64,000 bases of DNA, from positions 1 through 64,000 of the forward strand of contig JAICVS010000003.1 of the NCBI GenBank assembly GCA_025935195.1, given 5' to 3'. The stretch comes from Ktedonobacterales bacterium. Lineage in GTDB: Bacteria > Chloroflexota > Ktedonobacteria > Ktedonobacterales > JADMIN01. The position numbers were made by a program, and so were the translations under genes. Positions 37,799-46,366 of this stretch are shown in pieces; the first letter of the stretch is position 1; each line of letters starts with the position of its first letter. Under the pieces are notes generated by a model. It was not told the DNA's origin, searched no databases, and saw nothing but the letters and a program-made list of their open reading frames with translations.

Positions 37799-39040
37799 AT
37801 GCGCGGCAAGGGACATCTCCCGGTCTTGGATGGCCTGCGCGGGCTGGCGATCTTGCTGGTGCTGCTCAATCACGTGACGCTCTACACGCCGTGGCCGAGC
37901 GGCTGGCCGCCGCTGCTCGCGCAGATCGGGCTGTTTGGCTGGGCGGGCGTTCAGCTTTTCTTCATCCTGTCGGGCTTCCTGATCTTTTTGCCCTATGCCG
38001 GCGCGCTGGTGCGGCAGACTCCCTGGCCCGATCCGCTGGCGTTCTATCGCCGGCGCGCGCGGCGCATCCTCCCGGTCTACTTCGCGTTCCTGGTCGCGGT
38101 GGGACTGCCGCTGACGCTGGCCGGCCATCTGCACGCCGCGCGCCTGCCCGCCGCGATCGTGACGGCGCTGCTGCTGCACAATATGGATACGGCGGCCACG
38201 AACCTCGTCAGTCAGCTCAATGCGCCGCTGTGGACGCTCGCCATCGAGTGGCAGTTCTACCTGATCTTGCCCTGGCTGGCGCGTGGCTTTGCCCGTCTGG
38301 GCGCTGGGCGGCCGGGGCGGCTCTGGCGTCCGTTGGCGCTGGTGGTGGCGTTCGGCTTCAGCGCAAGCGTGCTGGCGGCGGTGGTGCGCCATGCCAGCGG
38401 CCAGATTCAGCCGGAGGATGCGCCCGGCGCGGTGGGGCTGGTGGTGCGCTTGCTCTATGGGGTGCGGGGACGCTACCTGGAGGAGTTCGCGCTCGGTATG
38501 GGGCTGGCGATCCTGTACGTCGCGTACGTGGCGGTGATCGAGCCGGGGCGCATCGCCGTACAGTGGCGCCGCCGCGTGGTGGGCGCCTGCCTGATCGCGG
38601 CGGGCATCGGGCTGCCGCTCTGCCACCTGTGGGCACGCGCCGCCGGGCAGTACGACCTGGGGGCCGACTGGACGCGCTTCGGTGTCGCTGGATGGATGTG
38701 GGCGCTGGCGGGGCAGTGGGTGGTGGCCGTCTGTTTCTGCCTGCTGCTGGCGGCGGGGCTGCTCTCGCGGGGGACGCTGGCGCGCGCGCTGGCGGTGGCG
38801 CCGCTGCGTTGGCTCGGCACGATCTCGTACAGCGTCTACGTCTGGCACCTGTGGGTGTTCCGCCTGATCGCGCCGGGCTGGCTGCTGCTGCCGGCGGTGA
38901 TCCTGCTGGGCGCGGCATCGTACTACGTGATCGAGCGTCCCTTCCTGGCGGCGCGAGGCGACGTTATGCGCGGCGCTGGCGTTGGGCGGCCCGCGAGTGA
39001 CGTGGGGGCCGCTGCGGTGAGGGCGAGCCGGGCGGGATGA
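37799..39040 (+). CDS. Acyltransferase 3 family (OafA/YrhL-like) membrane protein
   Basis: LPVLDGLRGLAILLVLLNHV...GWAGVQLFFILSGFLIFLPYAGAL...YRRRARRILPVYF; QLNAPLWTLAIEWQFYLILPWLARG. Confidence 0.93.
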   Translation: MRGKGHLPVLDGLRGLAILLVLLNHVTLYTPWPSGWPPLLAQIGLFGWAGVQLFFILSGFLIFLPYAGALVRQTPWPDPLAFYRRRARRILPVYFAFLVAVGLPLTLAGHLHAARLPAAIVTALLLHNMDTAATNLVSQLNAPLWTLAIEWQFYLILPWLARGFARLGAGRPGRLWRPLALVVAFGFSASVLAAVVRHASGQIQPEDAPGAVGLVVRLLYGVRGRYLEEFALGMGLAILYVAYVAVIEPGRIAVQWRRRVVGACLIAAGIGLPLCHLWARAAGQYDLGADWTRFGVAGWMWALAGQWVVAVCFCLLLAAGLLSRGTLARALAVAPLRWLGTISYSVYVWHLWVFRLIAPGWLLLPAVILLGAASYYVIERPFLAARGDVMRGAGVGRPASDVGAAAVRASRAG

Positions 39041-39217
39041 TATCGAATTTCATCAAGCGCGAGCGGACTGAGCGGACTTGCAGCGCATCCGCGCTTGCAC
39101 TTTGACAGGTGGTCTGGCATAATGCAAACGTGCATGAGGAAGCTTCCATTCCATGTAGTAGTTCCCACCGGCTTACCTTGGCCGTTGGCTATCGTTGCTT
39201 AAAGCGTAGGGACTGGC

Positions 39218-39586
39218 ATGAGGATAATGCACTTTCGCAAGGGCAAGCAAGGCGAACCGAATACTGAAGCGCGGCCACCTCAGAATCTAGAACCCAGTCC
39301 ACCCCCTGAGACTGCCTTCGCTGTTCAAAGCAGGGCGGAGAAACTCCGTGAACTGGCACGCCTTCAACAGGATGTTGCTATGAGGTTGCAGCAAACGGCA
39401 AGCAAAGAACATGATATTGCGAATCTGTGCGAAGCTATTAGTGAGCTTGACCTGAGGGACCAAGTCCGGGAGATGGAGATGGAGGTGCTAGGGCTGTTGA
39501 ATCGTGCCCTTAAAGTGGAGAGGATGGCTCTGGAGAGAGTGGCCCAAACACTTGAGGAAGAGAAGCTTGCGCTGCAAGTGGGCTAA
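39218..39586 (+). CDS. Small coiled-coil hypothetical protein
   Basis: 122 aa; heptad-like LRELARLQQDVAMRLQQTASKEHDIANLCEAISELDLRDQVREMEMEVLGLLNRALKVERMALERVAQTLEEEKLAL. Confidence 0.7.
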   Translation: MRIMHFRKGKQGEPNTEARPPQNLEPSPPPETAFAVQSRAEKLRELARLQQDVAMRLQQTASKEHDIANLCEAISELDLRDQVREMEMEVLGLLNRALKVERMALERVAQTLEEEKLALQVG

Positions 39587-39671
39587 CCTGTCTTCACGCT
39601 GTGCAGCTTGGAGGCATGATAGATTTCGCGGAAGGCCTGAACCGTAGATTTGGGGGAGGAGAGATTGCATA

Positions 39672-40004
39672 ATGGCAGATATCGGTGATGTGCGGTCAAA
39701 GGCACTGATAAAGGCCCGCCAGCTTCAGAATGATGCGAACCTGATCGCTCAGAATGAGCGAGAGGAAGAGGCTCTGCTAGGCAAGCTTGAGGAGATTGCT
39801 GACCAATACCACGATTTGCTGGGAATGTGGGAGGGAGCAGGAGACACACAAATGGCCGAGCAAGTTCGAAAAGAAGAAGAACGAATGAGGCAGTTGATCA
39901 CTCGGCTTACGGAACTGGCAGATCGAACAGCGGAAGAGGCGAAGAAGGTTCTTGGCGAGGTTAAGGATGTGCTGAGAAATGTCAACGACAGGCCACTTCA
40001 GTGA
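39672..40004 (+). CDS. Small coiled-coil hypothetical protein
   Basis: 110 aa; KARQLQNDANLIAQNEREEEALLGKLEEIADQYHDLL...VRKEEERMRQLITRLTELADRTAEEAKKVLGEVKDVL; SD gggaggagag. Confidence 0.75.
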   Translation: MADIGDVRSKALIKARQLQNDANLIAQNEREEEALLGKLEEIADQYHDLLGMWEGAGDTQMAEQVRKEEERMRQLITRLTELADRTAEEAKKVLGEVKDVLRNVNDRPLQ

Positions 40005-40185
40005 CTGAAATGCTGGCCATCGACATGCCCAGTATTGCAATTGCCTGCGTGACCGTCAGCGATCAACAGGAAATGCCGCACGTCCTATGCAAACGTGAGG
40101 TGGGATGACGTCGGACTTCGCGCCATCAGCAACTTATGTACATCCTTGGGGGAGATAGTATTAGCTGCGGTCGGGAGGGGATGCC

Positions 40186-41715
40186 ATGGATGCTTCTGCA
40201 GTGGCTCGTAAACGGGCATTACTTAGCACAGCGTATTTTGGCGATCCTACCGCCGAATTTGACCAAGCACTACATGCTACATTTGTAGAGACCGACATCT
40301 GGGCAGGCGTGATCAAGGATCAAGTGAATATTGTACTAGGGGCAAAGGGCACGGGGAAGAGCGCGATGTATTCCCTCCTCTTTGTCAAGCGCAGGGAATT
40401 GCGCAAGCGTCGGATCGTCGTCGTGGGTGCCGAAAGCCTGGAGGACGATCCCATATTCGTCAGCTTATCCATCAATCCAACTCTAAGCGAAGAGCAGTTT
40501 GCCACCCTGTGGAAACTGTATTTCCTTGCCCTTGTTGGAGGCGCACTCAGGTCACTGAGGATACGCGACGCCTCGGCACGTCGGGTCATCTCTGTACTCG
40601 AAGGAGAGAGTTTGCTACCACGTGCGGATGGATCGCTATTCGTGAGGACATTCAACGAGGCGCTGCGCTATGTCAACGCAGAACTAGAGGGGGAGTTCGG
40701 CGTTTCCGGGCCATCGCCTGTGCAGGTAAGAGTCAGCGGTAGAATCGTCTTGCACGAGCCCACAGCCGAGGAGCGACAGCAGGGCAAGATCGGGCTCAAT
40801 GAACTGCTTACGCTCGTCGGAAAGTCTCTCACGAAAGCGAAACTAGCTGTTTGGCTACTCGTTGATAGGCTCGACATGGCGTTTCCATCGGATGAAGCCC
40901 TGGAAATCCGTGCACTCAGAGCACTCTTCCGAGCGTACATATCGCTGGGGTTGCCAGCGTACGGGTTCAAAATCAAACTCTTCGTGCGTGCAGATACATG
41001 GGATCGTCTTACTAGGAACCTTGATGCAGGGGGCAGGTTTCCTGGCGCCAACATGCTCAACGGCACTGAGATAAGATGGAGCAGCAATGCTCTGTTGAAT
41101 CTAGTAGTCCGCCGTATCCTACACAATGAGCACCTCTGCAGGCATTACGGGGTCAAAGCAGACCATGTTCGGGCGGACTACCGACAACAAGAGGCACTAT
41201 TCGCTCGCGTGTTTCCGGAACATGTCGAGACGGATGCCGGCATAGTGAAGACCTTTGAGTGGATCCTACAACAGATTCGAGACGGTACAGGCAATGTAGC
41301 TCCGCGAGAACTCATCCTCATGTTGTCTTATGCACGCGAGGCCCAGCTGCAACGCCTAGACCTTGGGATTGTCGAGAGCGTCGACGAGCATCTGTTCGAT
41401 CAAAATGCATTGAAGATAGCTGCCGCTAAAGTGTCGGATTTCCGCTTGTATCGCACGCTCTTCACTGAGTATCCATACATACGCTCGGCAGTCGACGCCT
41501 TACGCGGTGGAGAAGCCTCGTACACAGTAGAGCGGCTGGAGCGGCTATGGCGCGATTTGCCATGGCAGGTTATGACAATGAACGACACTCACCAACTGGT
41601 GGATCGACTTACAGCGCTCGGCTTCTTTGAAGTGAAGTCGGCAGGGAATGTAACCATGTACCACGTCCCACCGATCTACCAGCACGCATTGGCTTTGTTC
41701 GAGCAGCATAGATGA
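40186..41715 (+). CDS. P-loop ATPase resembling the Sll1717 family
   Basis: 509 aa; YFGDPTAEFDQALHATFVETDIWAGVIKDQVNIVLGAKGTGKSAMYSLLF (Walker A GAKGTGKS), putative Walker B KLAVWLLVDRLD; SD gggaggggatgcc. Confidence 0.8.
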   Translation: MDASAVARKRALLSTAYFGDPTAEFDQALHATFVETDIWAGVIKDQVNIVLGAKGTGKSAMYSLLFVKRRELRKRRIVVVGAESLEDDPIFVSLSINPTLSEEQFATLWKLYFLALVGGALRSLRIRDASARRVISVLEGESLLPRADGSLFVRTFNEALRYVNAELEGEFGVSGPSPVQVRVSGRIVLHEPTAEERQQGKIGLNELLTLVGKSLTKAKLAVWLLVDRLDMAFPSDEALEIRALRALFRAYISLGLPAYGFKIKLFVRADTWDRLTRNLDAGGRFPGANMLNGTEIRWSSNALLNLVVRRILHNEHLCRHYGVKADHVRADYRQQEALFARVFPEHVETDAGIVKTFEWILQQIRDGTGNVAPRELILMLSYAREAQLQRLDLGIVESVDEHLFDQNALKIAAAKVSDFRLYRTLFTEYPYIRSAVDALRGGEASYTVERLERLWRDLPWQVMTMNDTHQLVDRLTALGFFEVKSAGNVTMYHVPPIYQHALALFEQHR

Positions 41716-41965
41716 GATTGATGTCGGAACATTCAGGGTGAGGCTAAGTGGCAAGTCGTCGACGATCCACTGGCTGTAAGTTCTACTCGCTGCCAAATCT
41801 AACCGGATTCTCAATGGCTACTGCCGCCTGGGTTGCGTCTCGGATACATGCTTAGGGGATCGCACGCTTGCGTCGCGGGCATTCCTTGGCGCAACATAGA
41901 ACATTCAAGCTCGCTCGCGCGCTCGTTTGAGCCACTGCAGGCTGTATGATTGATTCGGTGCGTCC

Positions 41966-43357
41966 TCACGGCCGGCGCGAGCGCGAACCGCCGCTCATCG
42001 CTCTGGTGGCGCCCGTGTCGTCGTCGTCCGTGTCGTGCGCGTGCGCTGGATGGATGGTTCGCTCGTGTGGTGGCGGAGGGATGGTCGCGGCATCGGCGGC
42101 AGCGGATGCGGCGGCAGCGGCGGTCGTGACCGGGACGACGGGGGCGCCGAACTGTTCGGGGAACTGGTGCGCGTGCGTCTGCCGCCACTCGCGCCAGATT
42201 TCGGAGAGCGCCGCCTGGATCAGCCCGGCGAGCGGCGAGGCGAAGAGCGCGCCCCAGATGCCGAAGAGCTCACCGCCGGCCAGCAGCGCGAAGATCGAGA
42301 CGGCGGGATGCACGCCGACCGCGCGCCCAACGACGCGCGGCCCCACCACGTCGCCCTCGATGATATGCACAATCACGAAGTACGCCAGCACGACCAGCGC
42401 CAGCACCCAGCTTTGCGTCAGCGCGATCAGCACGCAGGCGGCGCCGGAGACGAAGACGCCGATCACGGGGATGAACTCCAGGATGAAGGCGAGCACGCCC
42501 AGCAGCACGGCGTAGGGGACGTGCAGCGCGGCCATGCCGATGCCCACCAGCGCGCCGATCAGCGTGGAGAGGATGAGCTGGCCGCGGATGTAGCCGCCGA
42601 CGACACGCTGGAAGGTCAGCAGCATGAAGGAGACGCGCGTCCGGTGCTTGATCGGGGCGCTGGTGCGCAGCCAGGCGATCACGCGCTGCCCGTCAATCAA
42701 GAGGTAGATGCTCAACACCGTCACCAGCACCGTGTCCAGCACGCCGTTGAAGATGCCTTCGAGGAAGGGCACGATGCCCGCCGCCAACACCTGCGTCTGG
42801 CGCAGGATCTGATCGCCGACGGACTGAATCTGTGATTGCGAGATGCCCAACTGGCGCAGTCGTGTGATCAGCGGCGAATCCGCGCCGTTCTTGCCGGGGG
42901 TGATCAGGGTGGAGACCTGCTGCGTGAGCATGCCGACCTGCGTGATGGCTGTGCTGACGATGAGATAGCCGAGCGCGCCGATGACGCTGACGAAGGCCAG
43001 GTAGACCACCAAGAGCGCCAGCGGGCGCGGCAGGAAGCGGCTCAGGAACTTGACCGCCGGCATCAGCGCGTAGGCCAGCAGCGCCGCGACGATCAGGATG
43101 AGCAGTGCGCGGATCACGTGCGAGGCGGCCCAGACGACGAGCGCGACGATGATCAGCCAGCCGAGCACGGCGATGGCGGTGTCGCGCCGCCGCGCCCAAC
43201 GCTCGTTGGCGGGCGAGACATCGCGCCGGTCAGATGATTGTGGTGCGGTGGTGAGCATAGCCATCCATCCTGAGCGCGGAGCGACGCGCATCCTGGCCGG
43301 GTCCGCCGTATCTCCCGCGTATGGCACAGTATCGCAACTGGCGGGCCAGTCCGGCAC
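41966..43357 (-). CDS. AI-2E family transporter (PerM-like)
   Basis: LRTSAPIKHRTRVSFMLLTFQRVVGGYIRGQLILSTLIGALVGIGMAALHVPYAVLLGVLAFILEFIPVIGVFVSG; VVGPRVVGRAVGVHPAVSIFALLAGGELFGIWGALFASPLAGL. Confidence 0.92.
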   Translation of the reverse strand: MPDWPASCDTVPYAGDTADPARMRVAPRSGWMAMLTTAPQSSDRRDVSPANERWARRRDTAIAVLGWLIIVALVVWAASHVIRALLILIVAALLAYALMPAVKFLSRFLPRPLALLVVYLAFVSVIGALGYLIVSTAITQVGMLTQQVSTLITPGKNGADSPLITRLRQLGISQSQIQSVGDQILRQTQVLAAGIVPFLEGIFNGVLDTVLVTVLSIYLLIDGQRVIAWLRTSAPIKHRTRVSFMLLTFQRVVGGYIRGQLILSTLIGALVGIGMAALHVPYAVLLGVLAFILEFIPVIGVFVSGAACVLIALTQSWVLALVVLAYFVIVHIIEGDVVGPRVVGRAVGVHPAVSIFALLAGGELFGIWGALFASPLAGLIQAALSEIWREWRQTHAHQFPEQFGAPVVPVTTAAAAASAAADAATIPPPPHERTIHPAHAHDTDDDDTGATRAMSGGSRSRRP

Positions 43358-43365
43358 GAGGAGGG

Positions 43366-43500
43366 ACGAGAATTACCACAGAGGACACGGAGGAACACGG
43401 AGGGCAGAGGGCAGAAGAGGAGAGAGGATGACGAGAACCAACACAGAGGAACGGAGGCGAGGGAGGTTCACGGAGGGGGTAGGGAGAGGCAGCGCGCGGG
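43366..43500 (+). repeat. Dispersed repeat family E, copy 2
   Basis: GAATTACCACAGAGGACACGGAGGAACACGGAGGGCAGAGGG. Confidence 0.65.
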
Positions 43501-43625
43501 CCACTGCGGGGAGAGGGGGGCGGAGTGTGCTGGGCAGGGTCTAGTGCCATGAAGAGAAGGCTTGAAGACAGGCCGCTGTGTGCGGTAGCCTACTGTGCAG
43601 ACATGGCGCCCGGAAGGAGGAATGT

Positions 43626-44234
43626 GTGGATCAGTCGAGCGCTTTCGCCGCTCTGCCGCCGCCAGCGGCGCGGCGCCGTCCGCTACGGGCTGTCGTGCGC
43701 GCGGTGGCGCTGCTGGCCGCCTGTATCCCACTCGCCGCCTGCACGCTCTCGATCACGGGGCCGCGCGCGGCGACAACATCGGGCAACGCGATCTCCATTC
43801 CGGTGCGCGTGGTGCATGACGGCGCGGGCGGCACGGCTATTCTGGTCGGCGTGACCATCGGCGGCAAAGGACCGTTCACCTTCGTGCTCGATACCGGCGC
43901 CGAGTCGTCGCTGATCGATTCCGCCACCGCCAAACGGCTCGACCTCAAGGCCGCCGGCAGCCCGCACCCGATCTCTGGCATCGGCGGCGTGCAGCAGGCC
44001 GTGCCGGTCCAGCTCAAGGATTGGCACGCGGATACGCTGCGGCTGCCGGCGGTGACGATGGATAGCGCATCGTTCGCCGGCGACCGCTTCGGCAACAATA
44101 TTCGCGGCCTGCTCGGTTCGGACGTGCTCAGCCAGTTCGGCACGATTACGATTGACTACGCCGGCGGCACGCTCACCGTCTACAAGCAGATCGCGGCGGT
44201 GCGGCCGCGCTTTGGGTACGCCCATGCCGCCTGA
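43626..44234 (+). CDS. Retropepsin-like aspartic protease lipoprotein
   Basis: GTG start after ggaaggagga; lipobox-like LLAACIPLAAC; FTFVLDTGAESSLIDSATAKRLDL; IRGLLGSDVLSQFGTITIDY. Confidence 0.85.
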   Translation: MDQSSAFAALPPPAARRRPLRAVVRAVALLAACIPLAACTLSITGPRAATTSGNAISIPVRVVHDGAGGTAILVGVTIGGKGPFTFVLDTGAESSLIDSATAKRLDLKAAGSPHPISGIGGVQQAVPVQLKDWHADTLRLPAVTMDSASFAGDRFGNNIRGLLGSDVLSQFGTITIDYAGGTLTVYKQIAAVRPRFGYAHAA

Positions 44235-46299
44235 GCCACCTGAGCGCGGCGCCGGGGCATCCGCCGGCGACGAGCGCGAGACGACCGAGGCGGCGCGGCA
44301 GCCGCCACACGTGGGGGCGCCGGCGATTGTGGGCGCCGACATCGGCGGCACGTTCACCGATTTCGTGTATTGGAACGGGCGCGCGGTGGTCTTCTCCAAG
44401 CTGCCGACCACGCCCGCGCCGGAGGACGCGCTGCTCGCGGGCATCGCGCGGCTCGACGCCGACCGCGCGGATGTGACGCTGGTGCATGGCTCGACAGTGG
44501 CGACCAACGCCTTTCTGGAGCGCAAGGGCGCGCGCGTTGTGCTTGTCACCACGGCGGGCTTTGGCGACGTGCTGGAGATCGGCCGGCAGAATCGCGCGCG
44601 CATCTACGACATCCGCGCCGCCAAGCCGCTCCCGCTCGTGCCGGCCGTCTGCCGGCTGGAGGCGCACGAGCGCCTGGACGCTTCGGGAAACGCGCTCGTG
44701 CCGCTCACGGATGCTGAGGTGGAGCGCGTCGCGCGCGCGGCCGAGGCGCTGCATCCCGAGGCCATCGCGATCTGCCTGCTGCACGCCTACGCGAACCCGG
44801 CGCACGAGCTACGCCTGCGCGACGCGCTGCGCGCGCTCACGCCGTTCGTCTATTGCTCCGCCGAGATCGATCCGGCCTACCGCGAATACGAGCGGTCGAG
44901 CACGACGGTCTTCAACGCCTACGTCGGCCCGCTCGTCGCCGGCTATGTGGAGCGGCTGCAAGCGCGGCTGCGCTGCCCGCTGCGCCTGCTTGGCTCAAAC
45001 GGCGGGCGCCAGGTGGGTGGGCCGCTGCGCCGGCCGGCCAGCATGATCCTCTCCGGTCCGGCTGGCGGCGTGATCGGCGCGCGCGCCGTGGCGCGGGCGG
45101 CGGGCGAGCGTGAGATCATCACGCTGGATATGGGCGGGACGAGTACGGACGTGGCGCTGATCGCCGGGGAGCCGCTGGCCTCGCGCGAGACGCTGCTGGA
45201 GGGGCTGCCACTGCGCGAGCCGATGCTCGACATCCACACCATCGGCGCGGGCGGCGGCTCCATCGCGCGTTTCGACCGCGGCGGCGCGCTGGTGGTCGGG
45301 CCGGAATCGGCGGGCGCGAACCCCGGCCCCGCCTGCTATGGGCGCGGCGGCGAGAGCTTCACCGTGACCGATGCGCACGTGATCCTCGGCCATGTGCCGC
45401 TGGATGCGTTTCTAGGCGGGCGCATGCCGCTGGACCACGCCGCCGCCGAACGGGCCGGCCGCGCCGCGCTGGCTGGCCGCGCGCATGGTGATCCCGACGA
45501 TCACGATCTCGTGGCCTTCGCGGAGGGGGTGTTGAGCGTGGCTGAGGCGGCGATGGAGCGAGCGATCCGCGCCGTCAGCGCGCGGCGCGGCTACGATCCG
45601 GCGGGGTTCGCGCTGTTCTGCTTCGGCGGCGCGGGCGGGCTGCACGCGGTGCGGCTGGCGCGGGCGCTTGGCATGCGCGGCGTGCTGATCCCGCGCGCGG
45701 CCGGCGTGTTGAGCGCGCTGGGCATGGCGCTGGCCGATACGGTGGCAACGGCGCGGGAGAGCGTCTTGCGCGAGCTGGATGCGCGCGACGACGCGGAGCT
45801 GCGCGCGCGCTTTGCGCGGCTGGGGCGCGAGGCCAGCGCCGCACTGCTGGCCGACGGCCACGCGGGCGAAAGTCTCACTCTGCTGCCGGCGCTCGATCTG
45901 CGCTATCGCGGCCAATCCTACGAGTTGAGCATCCCCTGGGCGGATGAGGGCGCGGCCACTGGCGCGGCGTTCCATGCCGAGCACCTGCGCCGCTTTGGAT
46001 ATGCCGATCCCACACGGACTGTGGAGGCGGTCAACGCGCAGGTCACGGTTCGCGCCATCAATGACGGCTTCCCGCTGCCGGAGCTGCCGGAGGGGGAGGC
46101 GGAGGCGCCGGAGCGGCGCGTGACGGCCTACTTCGAGGGCCGGCAGTACGAGACGGCGGTATATCGCATGGCGCGGCTCATGCGCGACCAGCGCATCGCC
46201 GGCCCGGCCATCCTGGCCGACGACTTCGCGACCGTGCTCATCCCGCCGGATACGATGGCCCAGAGTGATCGCTTCGGCACCATCCATGTCACGCTGTAG
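44224..46299 (+). CDS. Hydantoinase A / 5-oxoprolinase family protein
   Basis: IVGADIGGTFTDFVYWNGRAVVFSKLPTTPAPEDALLAGI; LVHGSTVATNAFLERKGARVVLVTTAGFGDVLEIGRQNR; LDMGGTSTDVALIAG. Confidence 0.95.
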   Translation: MPPEPPERGAGASAGDERETTEAARQPPHVGAPAIVGADIGGTFTDFVYWNGRAVVFSKLPTTPAPEDALLAGIARLDADRADVTLVHGSTVATNAFLERKGARVVLVTTAGFGDVLEIGRQNRARIYDIRAAKPLPLVPAVCRLEAHERLDASGNALVPLTDAEVERVARAAEALHPEAIAICLLHAYANPAHELRLRDALRALTPFVYCSAEIDPAYREYERSSTTVFNAYVGPLVAGYVERLQARLRCPLRLLGSNGGRQVGGPLRRPASMILSGPAGGVIGARAVARAAGEREIITLDMGGTSTDVALIAGEPLASRETLLEGLPLREPMLDIHTIGAGGGSIARFDRGGALVVGPESAGANPGPACYGRGGESFTVTDAHVILGHVPLDAFLGGRMPLDHAAAERAGRAALAGRAHGDPDDHDLVAFAEGVLSVAEAAMERAIRAVSARRGYDPAGFALFCFGGAGGLHAVRLARALGMRGVLIPRAAGVLSALGMALADTVATARESVLRELDARDDAELRARFARLGREASAALLADGHAGESLTLLPALDLRYRGQSYELSIPWADEGAATGAAFHAEHLRRFGYADPTRTVEAVNAQVTVRAINDGFPLPELPEGEAEAPERRVTAYFEGRQYETAVYRMARLMRDQRIAGPAILADDFATVLIPPDTMAQSDRFGTIHVTL

Positions 46300-46306
46300 T
46301 AGGAAA

Positions 46307-46338
46307 GCGCCCCGACAGCTCACAGGCCATCGGGGCGC
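46307..46338. terminator. Bidirectional terminator
   Basis: GCGCCCCGA / TCGGGGCGC between convergent genes. Confidence 0.75.
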
Positions 46339-46366
46339 GGTCGTCACGTGTCCTCGCGGATGTGGG

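Noticed and set aside
39102-39123. TTGACA/CATAAT promoter for the 39218 gene
   Set aside because: Spacing between these hexamers is only 10 bp; the alternative TTGCAC-N17-CATAAT is weak, so not called as a feature.
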